From assembly GCF_021648825.1 (NCBI RefSeq), contig NZ_JAKJHS010000005.1, forward strand, positions 62,001-126,000: DNA of 64,000 bases. The letters run 5' to 3'. Position 1 is the first letter of the stretch; the number at the start of each line of letters is the position of its first letter. This document shows positions 18,319 to 26,677 of this stretch, piece after piece. The notes beneath the pieces are model-generated. The model saw only the letters and a list, made by a program, of their open reading frames with translations, made no database searches and was not told the DNA's origin. Position numbers and translations under genes: made by a program. The stretch is from Rhizobium halophilum. Lineage in GTDB: Bacteria > Pseudomonadota > Alphaproteobacteria > Rhizobiales > Rhizobiaceae.

Positions 18319-18501
18319 ATGGATATTTTTGCGCGCTTGCTTATGAGAATGTCGCTGTGGTTGCGTAGGCCACCGTCCCGGTCGCAGGTTTATGTGATGG
18401 CAATCGTCGTCGCACTGGCGGCAGTTTTGGTGTCCATTGAATCCCTGGGGTACTGGCCGGATTGGATGACCACGAACCGGCTCCCGCGAAACCCTTTTTA
18501 G
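18319..18501 (+). CDS. Small single-span membrane protein, 60 aa
   Basis: Divergent from the endolysin remnant, with ATG 18319. The protein has a basic start (RLLMRMSLWLRRPPSRSQ), one clear transmembrane helix (VYVMAIVVALAAVLVSIE) and a short tail with GYWPDW. Similar small proteins sit beside endolysin genes in rhizobial phages, as I recall, so a holin-like or lysis-accessory role is possible but not shown. Confidence 0.5.
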   Translation: MDIFARLLMRMSLWLRRPPSRSQVYVMAIVVALAAVLVSIESLGYWPDWMTTNRLPRNPF

Positions 18502-18663
18502 AAAAGCAACTGCGATGGCGAGAAGCTCGAAATGTCACAGGTGCTGAAGTCGCTGTTGGTGATCAGAGGCACGAAGCTGCAGTAGTCTCCGGCTATGGGC
18601 GGCGGGTATTTACGAGGACGGTCGTCTGGTTTATCGATTCCAACCGTGAGATGAGAGGTGCCT

Positions 18664-18824
18664 ATGGACGACGAACAACTAGATCGACTGCCCGGCTCTT
18701 GGACATCTTTGTTGAGGATAAGATCCGAGAGCGGATCGGTGATAGCGAAGAGAACCAAGCCCATGAGCAAGCCAAAGAGTTCGTGAAGGAACTCGCTACA
18801 GCACTTAATCCATCAGTAGAATGA
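18664..18824 (+). pseudogene. Small island gene with a frameshift
   Basis: ATG 18664 begins MDDEQLDRL, then the frame leaves the conserved pattern; one frame over, ARLLDIFVEDKIRERIG continues with EQAKEFVKELATAL to the stop at 18824. Spliced together, the product matches the build of the protein at 20813 (MADEQIDRIAFLLDTYFSER, then LAKQLVSAIVAEA). A one-base indel near 18690 would restore a protein of about 53 residues. It may be a real pseudogene or a sequencing error. It lies just upstream of the first methyltransferase. Confidence 0.5.
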
Positions 18825-18831
18825 GATTCCA

Positions 18832-19551
18832 GTGAACATATGTCCCGTCTGCACGAATGCCGCCCCCTTCTTGGACTACCGGGGCAGATCTGCTGAGATA
18901 TGCCAAGATTGCTCCAGTCTGGAGCGAACGCGATCGCTCTTCCTTTGTCTCCTTTTCACGGGGCACCTGAAATCCTATGGCACGCGTGATTTCCGGCCTA
19001 TCGTGCATCACTTCGCCCCTGAACGGTCGCTATACGTCCGACTCTCTGCCAGGCACACGAACCCGAATTATTTCTGCTACGACTTCTTTCCCGAGATTTA
19101 CGCGTTCGCGAAGGAGAAGATCAGCAAACACGATCTTTGCGACACCCAAGCAAATCAAAAGTTGCCACTAGCGGACGTGATCATCCACAACCACGTGCTG
19201 GAGCATTTGCCTGTCGACTGGCGCAGAGTCTTGAGAGAACTTAATTCCCGCCTGATGCCCGGCGGCCTCCAAGCTATCACCGTACCGACCAGACGGGGGC
19301 GGTTTGACGAAGACCTTTCGGATTTACCGCCAGAGGAAAGAAAACGCCGCTTCGCCCAGGAGGATCATATGCGGATTTTCGGTGACGAGGACGTGATCGG
19401 CATGATGGCTGCTGAGGGCATGAAGCCGTTCCGGATAAGTCACTACCTCTCTCCCGACTTAGCCTCCGTTTTCGGCGTTAAGAACTCTTATGATTTAGAT
19501 GCCGCCGGCAGGGCTGGCGGAAGCACTGTCTTCTATCGCGAGAACATCTAA
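18832..19551 (+). CDS. SAM-dependent methyltransferase with N-terminal zinc ribbon
   Basis: A 239-aa protein beginning with two cysteine pairs (CPVC, then CQDC), a small zinc ribbon. The rest looks like a class I methyltransferase of the SAM-binding type lacking the usual GxGxG: HHFAPERSLYVRL stands where motif I would be, followed by NYFCYDFFPE, then LADVIIHNHVLEHLPVDWRR and LMPGGLQAITVP. The start is GTG 18832, 7 bases after the previous frame ends. Such proteins often act in polysaccharide or phage modification; the substrate is unknown. Confidence 0.75.
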   Translation: MNICPVCTNAAPFLDYRGRSAEICQDCSSLERTRSLFLCLLFTGHLKSYGTRDFRPIVHHFAPERSLYVRLSARHTNPNYFCYDFFPEIYAFAKEKISKHDLCDTQANQKLPLADVIIHNHVLEHLPVDWRRVLRELNSRLMPGGLQAITVPTRRGRFDEDLSDLPPEERKRRFAQEDHMRIFGDEDVIGMMAAEGMKPFRISHYLSPDLASVFGVKNSYDLDAAGRAGGSTVFYRENI

Positions 19552-19628
19552 CCTATGGATCCAGCGCCCCAGAATACATCACGACCGTCATAAAGCGGCT
19601 GGAGAAGCTGGAGGCGCCGAACCAGCAG

Positions 19629-19943
19629 GTGGACGGACATATCGCCATTGTCGCAGGATTCCAGAAGCGTCCCGGTCCTAAGGGGAAACCGCTGTGGCTG
19701 CCTCCAGATGGTAATGTTTGGAGCGATACAGTTCCGGCGTTCACCGGAAGTATCGACGCAGCATATGATCTCTCGCAATTAATGTTTCCGGGAAGCGCCT
19801 GCGGCGTTGCATGGAGGCCGCCCGCCGCACAGTTCTCGAAAGAACCTGCTGCAGAGGCAGCGACGCTGGCCATCTCTCTTTGTCTTGCTACCCTTCGTCT
19901 CAAACACAAGGTTGCAGAAGGATACCAGTATGAAGCGATCTGA
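19629..19943 (+). CDS. Phage-type ABA-sandwich-like protein, start unclear
   Basis: The frame codes KRPGPKGKPLWLPPDGNVWS, then GSIDAAYDLSQLMFP and LAISLCLATLRLK, the same build as the protein at 6125-6496. The family N-terminal helix (EYITTVIKRLEKLEAPNQQ) is readable upstream of GTG 19629 in the same frame from about 19560, but no start codon is in frame there. ATG 19555 is one frame off, so the true start may have been lost to a one-base indel. The stop overlaps the next gene by 14 bases. Function unknown; typical of prophage regions. Confidence 0.55.
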   Translation: MDGHIAIVAGFQKRPGPKGKPLWLPPDGNVWSDTVPAFTGSIDAAYDLSQLMFPGSACGVAWRPPAAQFSKEPAAEAATLAISLCLATLRLKHKVAEGYQYEAI

Positions 19944-20124
19944 GGTTGTGAAGCGAATGGCTCGCGAAGCCTTCGAGGCCCGGAAACAGCGGGAGCGGGA
20001 TTCCCACGGCTTCAACGTCATGGATGCCTTCGATGATGCCCTAAACATGGAGGCCGACCTTGAAGAGGCCGAAAGGATCGTGCCAGCGCCGTTCACTAAA
20101 CCTGAAGACTATTTCAAGGCTTGA
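19930..20124 (+). CDS. Small protein, 64 aa, unknown
   Basis: ATG 19930 has AAGGA about 8 bases upstream and overlaps the end of the preceding gene, suggesting translational coupling. The product is charged and helical (RSEVVKRMAREAFEARKQRE) with no known domain. It is followed 12 bases later by the second methyltransferase, so it is part of a small island operon. Confidence 0.6.
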   Translation: MKRSEVVKRMAREAFEARKQRERDSHGFNVMDAFDDALNMEADLEEAERIVPAPFTKPEDYFKA

Positions 20125-20136
20125 TTGAGGAAACGC

Positions 20137-20784
20137 ATGAGCGATCAGCGGATAATGAAGGACTATTGGAACCGAGAGGGCTCGGGTGACAAGGCCAACT
20201 GGCACATCGCCCACATCGATGACGAGGAAGAATTCTTCGCTTCAGGGAAGAAGGACCTCGATAAAGTCTTCGAAGGTGATCTCGGCAGGCTCAAAAGCGG
20301 TTCAACAATCCTGGACGTCGGGTGCGGACGTGGGCGACTAGCGCGTGCTCTCGCGCAGGCTCGTCCTGATGTCCGGGTTTGCGGCATCGATGTCGCGCCC
20401 TCCATGATCCAGAGCGCAATGAAAGCAAACAGCCACATTATCAACCTGTCATTCTGTGTTGGTGACGGGGTTTCCTTGTCGGCGTTTCCTGATCAGGTCT
20501 TTGACTACGTATACAGCTACATCGTGTTCCAGCATCTGCCTCGGCACATAACTGCGCAATACATTGCCGACGCCGCTCGGGTGTTAAAGCGGAAGGGAAC
20601 CTTAATCTTTCAAGTCCAGGGGAGCGAGGAACTAATGCCCGTGGACCCGCCTTGGAACAATTTCCGGAAGATCCGTTACTACACGGAAGAGCAAGCAAAG
20701 GCACTGGTCGCTCCGCCTCTGTCGATCGTGAAAGTAAGGGGCAAGGGCGAACACGACTTGTTCATTGAAGCGGTTAGGGCCTGA
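20137..20784 (+). CDS. Class I SAM-dependent methyltransferase
   Basis: A 215-aa methyltransferase with canonical motifs: TILDVGCGRGRLARAL for SAM binding, VRVCGIDVAPSMIQSA with the acidic residue after strand 2, then VFDYVYSYIVFQHLP and LKRKGTLIFQVQGSEE. ATG 20137 is preferred over TTG 20125 because GAGGAA lies just upstream of it. The acceptor cannot be deduced; DNA, protein and small-molecule methylation are all possible. It ends 28 bases before the next small gene. Confidence 0.85.
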   Translation: MSDQRIMKDYWNREGSGDKANWHIAHIDDEEEFFASGKKDLDKVFEGDLGRLKSGSTILDVGCGRGRLARALAQARPDVRVCGIDVAPSMIQSAMKANSHIINLSFCVGDGVSLSAFPDQVFDYVYSYIVFQHLPRHITAQYIADAARVLKRKGTLIFQVQGSEELMPVDPPWNNFRKIRYYTEEQAKALVAPPLSIVKVRGKGEHDLFIEAVRA

Positions 20785-20812
20785 GCGAGTAGCGTTCTAA
20801 CGGAGGACTAGA

Positions 20813-21052
20813 ATGGCAGATGAACAGATTGACCGCATCGCATTCCTCCTCGACACCTACTTTTCTGAGAGGCTTTCAGAACAACTCAGCGAAGAGGAAT
20901 ACGAAGAGCCTCTCTCGCGGATTTTGGCAAAGCAATTGGTCTCTGCCATTGTGGCAGAGGCCAAAGCCTCGATAGAGCGGAACTGCGAATTCGTTCCACA
21001 GCGAAACAACCAGGAGAACGCCGCCTCGACGGCGGTGTTGCTCGTGTTGTAG
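20813..21052 (+). CDS. Small acidic protein, 79 aa, unknown
   Basis: ATG 20813 has GGAGG at good spacing. The protein is mostly helical and acidic (DRIAFLLDTYFSERLSEQLS, then LSRILAKQLVSAIVAEAKAS). It resembles the frameshifted frame at 18664-18824. The last 20 residues lie on the opposite strand of the tail-protein relic, so the C-terminus may have been replaced when that DNA joined. Function unknown. Confidence 0.55.
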   Translation: MADEQIDRIAFLLDTYFSERLSEQLSEEEYEEPLSRILAKQLVSAIVAEAKASIERNCEFVPQRNNQENAASTAVLLVL

Positions 21053-21356
21053 GTGGTTACGTTGATGGTATTCGTCCCTTTCGATATCCGAAGCCTGCCG
21101 TTACCACCGTCGAGGTCCCCCACCACGATATAGAGAATGCTGCCAGGTTGTGAGTGACCGTATGGGCGCCGTTTCCGGTGCGATCAGCCGTCCGGCCAAG
21201 ATCAGAAGCATCGCACCCGGTGGTGAGCGTGCCGCTCCCGACCCGAGCTGAAGCATCCCGTCCGGTGCGGACATTGACTCCATCAGCCTCCCGCGACGGC
21301 GCAACGGTCACGAGCACATGGCGATGTTCGGATGGTCGCGGCCTTCCGTGGCACAA
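21000..21356 (-). pseudogene. Phage tail/structural protein relic
   Basis: Two minus-strand frames look like the C-terminal end of a phage tail protein: a Gly/Thr-rich stretch ending GNGAHTVTHNLAAF, then, after a frame change near 21130, YIVVGDLDGGNGRLRI and TNTINVTTYNTSNTAVEAAF. The HNL...NxTTYN...F pattern is like phage tail C-terminal domains as I recall them. No start or full frame remains. Confidence 0.4.
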
Positions 21357-21648
21357 GTGTACACGAACTAGGTCCAGGATGGCAACTATAGGGCGATATC
21401 TTGCTCGCTTCCTCTACCTCGCAGGTAAGGATTGGATTTCGAGCTAGACATTGATCAGGTTTTGCGAGGGGCCGCTCAAGTTTGGGACGAGGACTTAGGG
21501 CACAACTGAGGAGCGCCTGAGCCGACGCTCCTGAATCGCAACTACGGAAGACGGGCGGACTAATTGCTGTTTGTAACCGAGTTTGTAACATGAGACTGTA
21601 CAAACGGCGACAATGTGGCTCCGTTTCAACGAAATCAATAGGAAAGGA
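21357..21648. other. About 290 bp between the tail relic and tRNA-Thr
   Basis: No gene is seen. It holds the two TTGTAAC direct repeats and presumably the attachment junction next to the tRNA 3' end. Confidence 0.5.
21570..21589. repeat. Direct repeat TTTGTAAC x2 near tRNA-Thr
   Basis: TTTGTAAC at 21570 and 21582, 12 bases apart, about 60 bases from the tRNA 3' end. The same heptamer forms the palindrome before the integrase gene. Candidate arm-type integrase or excisionase sites. Confidence 0.5.
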
Positions 21649-21723
21649 TGGTGCTGCTAGAGAGATTTGAACTCTCGGCCTCTCCCTTACCAAGGGAGTG
21701 CTCTACCCCTGAGCTATAGCAGC
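21649..21723 (-). tRNA. tRNA-Thr (anticodon GGT)
   Basis: On the minus strand the 75 bases fold as a complete cloverleaf with encoded CCA: acceptor GCTGCTA/TAGCAGC, D arm GCTC/GAGC, anticodon arm CTCCC-TTGGTAA-GGGAG, T arm GAGAG-TTCAAAT-CTCTC. The anticodon GGT reads threonine ACC/ACU. Its 3' end faces the accessory region, so it is the likely integration target of the island to its left. Confidence 0.95.
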
Positions 21724-21866
21724 TTTGGCGCCGCGGGCCGGTTCGTCCGCGGGCGAGGGCCTATTGCCATAGCTTGGTGGGCAGCGCAAGCGGCAAAATC
21801 GACTCCCTCCGCCGACGCCGGAGCCCGCCGCTTTTTTCCACGAAGCTTTTCGGCTATTGGGAGGAG

Positions 21867-22067
21867 ATGACCGAGGACGAAAAAGATCGGGTGGCGGGGG
21901 CGCGCAATGCGCAAGCCGCCGCGAAGGCCGAAGAACGCCGCCTACGGGCTGCCGAGACGCTCCGCGAAAACCTTCTGCGCCGAAAGACGCAGGCGCGCGC
22001 ACGCCGTTCCGGTGCCGCCGACGAAGCTGTTGGCGTGCCTGCCGCCAAAAAAGACGAAGCGCCTTGA
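21867..22067 (+). CDS. Small conserved basic protein upstream of murA, 66 aa
   Basis: ATG 21867 follows GGGAGGAG at very short spacing. The 66-aa product is a charged helix (GARNAQAAAKAEERRLRAAE, then LRENLLRRKTQARAR) with an Ala-rich tail. Small proteins of this type sit just before murA in other rhizobia as I recall. It probably forms part of the murA transcription unit; no function is known. Confidence 0.6.
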   Translation: MTEDEKDRVAGARNAQAAAKAEERRLRAAETLRENLLRRKTQARARRSGAADEAVGVPAAKKDEAP

Positions 22068-22178
22068 TCCATCTGGCACCTCGCTCTCCAATGTCATTGA
22101 AGCGCTCGCGCTTTTCCTTTAAGGACGCGCCTTCGCGCTTGCACAAGAAGAAGGGCGGGTTCATTCCCGTTGGACCTC

Positions 22179-23471
22179 ATGGATCGCATCAGAATTCGTG
22201 GCGGCAATAAGCTCAACGGCATCATCCCGATCTCGGGCGCCAAGAACGCTGCCTTGCCGCTGATGATTGCCTCGCTTTTGACCAGCGATACGCTGACGTT
22301 GGAGAACGTCCCGCACCTGGCTGACGTGGAGCAGTTGCTGCGCATCCTTGGCAACCACGGCGTGGACGTGGCCGTCAACGGCCGGCGGGAAAGCCAGGGC
22401 GAGAGCTACTCGCGGACCATCCATTTCACCTGCCGGACGATCGTCGACACAGTCGCCCCCTATGAGCTCGTGTCGAAGATGCGGGCGAGTTTCTGGGTCA
22501 TTGGCCCGCTGCTGGCCCGGGAGGGTCAGGCGCGCGTTTCGCTGCCCGGCGGCTGCGCTATCGGCACGCGGCCTGTCGACCTGTTTCTGGACGGACTGCA
22601 GGCGCTCGGGGCCAAGCTGGAGATTGACGGCGGATATGTAAACGCCACGGCGCCGAGTGGCGGGCTTGTCGGTGGGCACTACACCTTCCCCAAGGTATCT
22701 GTCGGTGCCACCCATGTCATGATGATGGCGGCGAGCCTGGCGAACGGCACGACTTTGATCGAGAATGCGGCGCGGGAACCAGAGGTGGTGGACCTGGCAC
22801 GATGCTTGAACGCGATGGGAGCAAAAATTGCCGGTGCCGGCACCAGCACCATCACCATTGAAGGTGTGACCTCGCTCTCCGGCGCCCGCCACCGCGTGCT
22901 GCCGGATCGTATAGAGACCGGCACCTATGCCATGGCGGTGGCAATGACCGGGGGCGACGTCACGCTTGAAGGCACGGAAGCGGCCCTCCTGGACAATGCC
23001 CTGGAAGCCATCCGCATGGCAGGCGCCACGGTGACCGACACCGAAAGTGGCCTGCGGATCGTACGCAATGGCAACGGCATACAGCCTGTCGACGTCGTCA
23101 CGGAACCCTTTCCTGGCTTTCCAACGGACCTCCAGGCGCAGTTCATGGCGCTGATGACGCGTTCGTCCGGGGTCTCCCATATAACCGAGACGATCTTCGA
23201 GAACCGCTTCATGCACGTGCAGGAACTGGCTCGTCTTGGCGCGCGCATCTCGCTATCAGGGCAGATGGCTCGGATTGAAGGCGTCAGCGGCCTGAAAGGC
23301 GCGCCGGTCATGGCAACGGATCTGCGTGCCTCGGTGTCGCTGGTGATTGCGGGGCTGGCGGCGGAGGGGGAGACCCTGGTCAATCGGGTCTATCATCTCG
23401 ATCGCGGCTTCGAACGCCTGGAAGAGAAGCTCACCCGCTGCGGGGCGGACGTAGAGCGTATCAGCGACTAA
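22179..23471 (+). CDS. murA: UDP-N-acetylglucosamine 1-carboxyvinyltransferase
   Basis: A 430-aa MurA, catalysing enolpyruvyl transfer from phosphoenolpyruvate to UDP-GlcNAc, the first committed step of peptidoglycan synthesis in the cytoplasm. The N-terminus [20 protein letters not shown] with AKNAALPL is diagnostic, the fosfomycin-sensitive cysteine is in [16 protein letters not shown], and the second half has [16 protein letters not shown] [14 protein letters not shown] and [22 protein letters not shown] 22179 gives the standard start; TTG 22170 is also in frame. It is the first of a core-genome run with a DUF2948 gene and hisD. Confidence 0.97.
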   Translation: MDRIRIRGGNKLNGIIPISGAKNAALPLMIASLLTSDTLTLENVPHLADVEQLLRILGNHGVDVAVNGRRESQGESYSRTIHFTCRTIVDTVAPYELVSKMRASFWVIGPLLAREGQARVSLPGGCAIGTRPVDLFLDGLQALGAKLEIDGGYVNATAPSGGLVGGHYTFPKVSVGATHVMMMAASLANGTTLIENAAREPEVVDLARCLNAMGAKIAGAGTSTITIEGVTSLSGARHRVLPDRIETGTYAMAVAMTGGDVTLEGTEAALLDNALEAIRMAGATVTDTESGLRIVRNGNGIQPVDVVTEPFPGFPTDLQAQFMALMTRSSGVSHITETIFENRFMHVQELARLGARISLSGQMARIEGVSGLKGAPVMATDLRASVSLVIAGLAAEGETLVNRVYHLDRGFERLEEKLTRCGADVERISD

Positions 23472-23564
23472 GGTTCCGGTGGCGTTGCTAACGGTGTCGG
23501 TCCATCCTATCTCCACCCAAGGATGAATTGACGCCGCCGGCGTCATCAATTGGAATTTGTGACA

Positions 23565-24002
23565 ATGGCTGATCTAAAGCTTCTTGCGCTCGACAAGGAT
23601 GATCTGGGGGTCATTTCTGCCTACATGCAAGACAGTGTCTTGCGCGTGGCGGATGTGAGCTACGACTGGCGCGGCCGCCAGTTCACGCTGGCGGTCAACC
23701 GCTTCGTTTGGGAGAAGGTGGATCGTAAGAAAAAGGGGTTTGAGCGGCGTCGATCGGTGATCTCGTTCAAACGGGTGGAGGCGGTGCGCAGCCTTGGTGT
23801 CCATCGACACAACCCTGACGAGGTATACTGCCTGCTCGCGATCCGCTTTGAACAGAAGGGCGAAGGGCCTGATGGGACGGTGGAACTGACGCTTGCCGGC
23901 GGCGCAGCGATCAGCCTGGACGTAGAGTGCATTGAAGTGCAGATGCTGGACACCGGCGGCGCCTGGGCGACCGAGCGTATGCCCCAGCATATCGACGAAT
24001 GA
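23565..24002 (+). CDS. DUF2948 family protein
   Basis: A 145-aa protein with the DUF2948 pattern: LKLLALDKDDLGVISAYMQD, then VLRVADVSYDWRGRQFTLAV with NRFVWE, and FERRRSVISFKRV. It is a compact alphaproteobacterial family of unknown function, typically found between murA and hisD, as here. No signal peptide or membrane segment. ATG 23565 fits the family start. Confidence 0.88.
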   Translation: MADLKLLALDKDDLGVISAYMQDSVLRVADVSYDWRGRQFTLAVNRFVWEKVDRKKKGFERRRSVISFKRVEAVRSLGVHRHNPDEVYCLLAIRFEQKGEGPDGTVELTLAGGAAISLDVECIEVQMLDTGGAWATERMPQHIDE

Positions 24003-24047
24003 AGTGAGTGAACGCGCTGGTGGCGCGATGCATTGAGGGGATGTGGA

Positions 24048-25346
24048 GTGGCAATCTGGCTAGAGTCGGCCTCCGAGGATTTCGAAGCGCGTTTCTCCGC
24101 CTTCCTTTCCACCAAGCGTGAAGTGTCGGATGACGTCAACGCCGTGGTCAAGGCCATCATCGATGATGTCAGGAAACGCGGTGATGCCGCGTTGATCGAC
24201 TATTCCCGGCGTTTCGACAAAGTTGAGCTCTCCGTAGAAAGCTTGCGTGTCCGCGAGGAAGAAATCCAAGCAGCAGTCGCGGCGACGGCACCTGATGTCC
24301 TCGATGCCCTCCGCCTTGCGGCCGAACGCATCGAAAAGCATCATGCCCGGCAGATGCCGAAGGACGACCTCTACGAGGATGAACTTGGTGTCGGGCTCGG
24401 CTCGCGCTGGACCGCGGTCGATGCTGTGGGTCTCTATGTCCCAGGCGGCACGGCCAGCTATCCCAGTTCGGTCCTGATGAATGCACTGCCTGCCAGGGTT
24501 GCCGGCGTGCCGCGCATTGTCATGGTTGTGCCTGCCGCTGGCGGTGTCATCAATCCGGCAGTTCTTGCCGCAGCCAGCATCGCCGGCGTCTCTGAAATCT
24601 ATCGCATAGGCGGCGCGCAAGCTGTGGCGGCACTAGCCTACGGCACGAATAGGATCGCGCCGGTCGCCAAGATCGTGGGGCCCGGCAATGCCTATGTGGC
24701 GGCGGCGAAGCGGCAGGTCTTCGGGCAGGTCGGCATCGACATGATTGCAGGCCCTTCGGAGGTTCTGGTGATTGCCGACGCAGACAATGATCCTGACTGG
24801 ATCGCGGCGGACCTCCTGGCCCAAGCGGAACACGATGTCGGCGCGCAATCGATCCTGGTCACGAACGACCGGAATTTCGCGAAGTCCGTTGAGCAGGCGG
24901 TCGAGCGGCAACTGAAGACGCTCTCGCGGTCGGAGACCGCAAGTCGGAGTTGGGTCGACTTCGGCGCGATCATTCTGGTTGACGACCTGATCTCGGCTCT
25001 GCCGCTGGCAAATCGCATAGCCCCCGAACATCTGGAACTCTCGGTCGCTGAGCCGGATCTGTTACTCGGCGGGATCCGCAACGCGGGTGCGATCTTCGTC
25101 GGGCGCCATACGCCCGAGGCCATCGGCGATTATGTCGGTGGCTCAAACCATGTTCTGCCAACGGCACGCTCTGCGCGGTTCTCGTCGGGGCTGTCGGTCC
25201 TGGATTACGTCAAACGGACTTCGATCCTGCGCCTCGGCCCCGATCAACTGGGAGCGCTCGCGTCTGCAGCGATCACGCTCGCGCATTCGGAAGGACTTGA
25301 CGCGCATGCCCGATCGGTGGCCATCCGGTTGAACCGCGGGAGCTGA
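24048..25346 (+). CDS. hisD: Histidinol dehydrogenase
   Basis: A 432-aa enzyme performing the last two oxidation steps of histidine synthesis, L-histidinol to L-histidine with NAD+ and zinc. Diagnostic stretches are [79 protein letters not shown] and [10 protein letters not shown]. The start is GTG 24048, with GAGGGG about 9 bases upstream. The UPF0262 gene follows 2 bases after the stop, so the two are likely co-transcribed. Confidence 0.97.
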   Translation: MAIWLESASEDFEARFSAFLSTKREVSDDVNAVVKAIIDDVRKRGDAALIDYSRRFDKVELSVESLRVREEEIQAAVAATAPDVLDALRLAAERIEKHHARQMPKDDLYEDELGVGLGSRWTAVDAVGLYVPGGTASYPSSVLMNALPARVAGVPRIVMVVPAAGGVINPAVLAAASIAGVSEIYRIGGAQAVAALAYGTNRIAPVAKIVGPGNAYVAAAKRQVFGQVGIDMIAGPSEVLVIADADNDPDWIAADLLAQAEHDVGAQSILVTNDRNFAKSVEQAVERQLKTLSRSETASRSWVDFGAIILVDDLISALPLANRIAPEHLELSVAEPDLLLGGIRNAGAIFVGRHTPEAIGDYVGGSNHVLPTARSARFSSGLSVLDYVKRTSILRLGPDQLGALASAAITLAHSEGLDAHARSVAIRLNRGS

Positions 25347-25348
25347 CG

Positions 25349-25822
25349 ATGGCGCAGGGCGATTTTCGGCTCTCCGATGTCGTCCTCGACGAATCCATTG
25401 GCCGTTCCACTCCGGACGTCGAGCACGAACGAGCGGTAGCAATTTTCGATCTGGTCGAGGAAAACACGTTCGAACCGGTAGGGCATCCTGGCGGACCTTA
25501 CCATCTCAAGCTCTCGTTGGTCGATTCAAAGCTCGTCTTCACCGTCACGACGGAAGCAGGCGAGGGCGTGGCGACGCATATCCTTTCGCTGACGCCCTTC
25601 CGGCGGATCATCAAGGACTATTTCATGATCTGCGAAAGCTACTACGAAGCGATCCGTTCGGCGACGCCCAGCCGCATCGAGGCGATCGACATGGGGCGGC
25701 GCGGCATCCATAACGAGGGCTCACAGACGCTGGCGGACCGCCTCGAGGGCAAGGTGACGATGGATTTCGATACCGCGCGGCGGCTGTTTACGCTCGTTTG
25801 CGTGTTGTATTGGCGCGGATAA
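25349..25822 (+). CDS. UPF0262 family protein
   Basis: A 157-aa conserved alphaproteobacterial protein of unknown function. It reads [20 protein letters not shown], then [16 protein letters not shown] and [20 protein letters not shown], ending [20 protein letters not shown], as expected for UPF0262. It starts 2 bases after hisD and runs into the phosphatase-like gene, the common order in rhizobia. Confidence 0.92.
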   Translation: MAQGDFRLSDVVLDESIGRSTPDVEHERAVAIFDLVEENTFEPVGHPGGPYHLKLSLVDSKLVFTVTTEAGEGVATHILSLTPFRRIIKDYFMICESYYEAIRSATPSRIEAIDMGRRGIHNEGSQTLADRLEGKVTMDFDTARRLFTLVCVLYWRG

Positions 25823-25827
25823 CGGCC

Positions 25828-26307
25828 ATGGCCGAGCCTTCGACTTCCGATGCGCTGACGGAAAAGCCTGGCGCAGTCCTCTTCATGTGCGGCTGGAACG
25901 CCATACGTTCGCCCATGGCGGAGGTCATTGCCAAACGCCTCCTGCCACCCGATATATACGTGCAATCTGCAGGTGTCCGCTCCGGCGAACGGGATCCTTT
26001 CGTCGACGCGGTTCTCGAAGAGGTCGGCCTCTCCATCGGGAAGCACCATCCGCGCACCCTGGATGATCTTGAGGACGATTTCTTCGACCTCATCATCACT
26101 CTGACGCCAGAAGCACATCATGCGGCGTTGGAACTGACACGTTCCAATGCAATATCCGTGATTTATTGGCCGACGCTGGATCCGACTGCGGCCACTGGAA
26201 CGCGCGAGCAGCGGCTTTCCGCCTATAGGGAGGTGCGGGACTATCTTTGGCGGCGGATTGGCGATCAATTCGCCGGCTTCAAGAGCCCGCGACCGGAGAC
26301 GCCCTGA
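25828..26307 (+). CDS. Low-molecular-weight protein tyrosine phosphatase-like protein
   Basis: The N-terminal loop FMCGWNAIRSPMAE contains the C-x5-R phosphate-binding signature of LMW protein tyrosine phosphatases and arsenate reductases. YVQSAGVRSGERDPFVD and HHPRTLDDL follow in the expected order. The catalytic Asp expected near the end is not obvious (VIYWPTLDPTAA is the likely region). The start is taken at ATG 25828; TTG 25798 inside the previous gene is possible. Activity on protein or small phosphoesters cannot be told apart. Confidence 0.85.
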   Translation: MAEPSTSDALTEKPGAVLFMCGWNAIRSPMAEVIAKRLLPPDIYVQSAGVRSGERDPFVDAVLEEVGLSIGKHHPRTLDDLEDDFFDLIITLTPEAHHAALELTRSNAISVIYWPTLDPTAATGTREQRLSAYREVRDYLWRRIGDQFAGFKSPRPETP

Positions 26308-26428
26308 GGCGCAAATGAATTGGATTATGCGAGTTCACAAACGGGACACGATTGTGTAGTTTCCGCGCAAATTTCCGGGCGGACGATCTGTCCAGCCCAA
26401 CATCAACCGACAGGAAGAACACCCATAG

Positions 26429-26647
26429 ATGGCTAAAGAAGAAGTCCTCGAATTCCCGGGCGTTGTCACCGAACTGTTGCCGAACGCAACCTTTCGGGTG
26501 AAGCTAGAGAACGAACACGAGATCATTGCACACACCGCCGGGCGCATGCGCAAGAACCGCATCCGCGTTTTGGCCGGCGATAAGGTCCTGGTGGAAATGA
26601 CGCCTTACGACCTCACCAAGGGCCGCATCACCTACCGTTTCAAGTGA
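26429..26647 (+). CDS. infA: Translation initiation factor IF-1
   Basis: A 72-aa S1-fold protein ([20 protein letters not shown], then [19 protein letters not shown]) that binds the 30S A site with IF-2 and IF-3 during initiation. Length and sequence are exactly those of IF-1. AGGAAG lies before ATG 26429. It is followed by maf, the usual rhizobial order. Confidence 0.98.
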   Translation: MAKEEVLEFPGVVTELLPNATFRVKLENEHEIIAHTAGRMRKNRIRVLAGDKVLVEMTPYDLTKGRITYRFK

Positions 26648-26677
26648 CGCTTCAACACGGCAGAACGGCTAAAGCCA

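Noticed and set aside
22161-23216. 351-codon minus-strand frame
   Set aside because: Antisense to murA.
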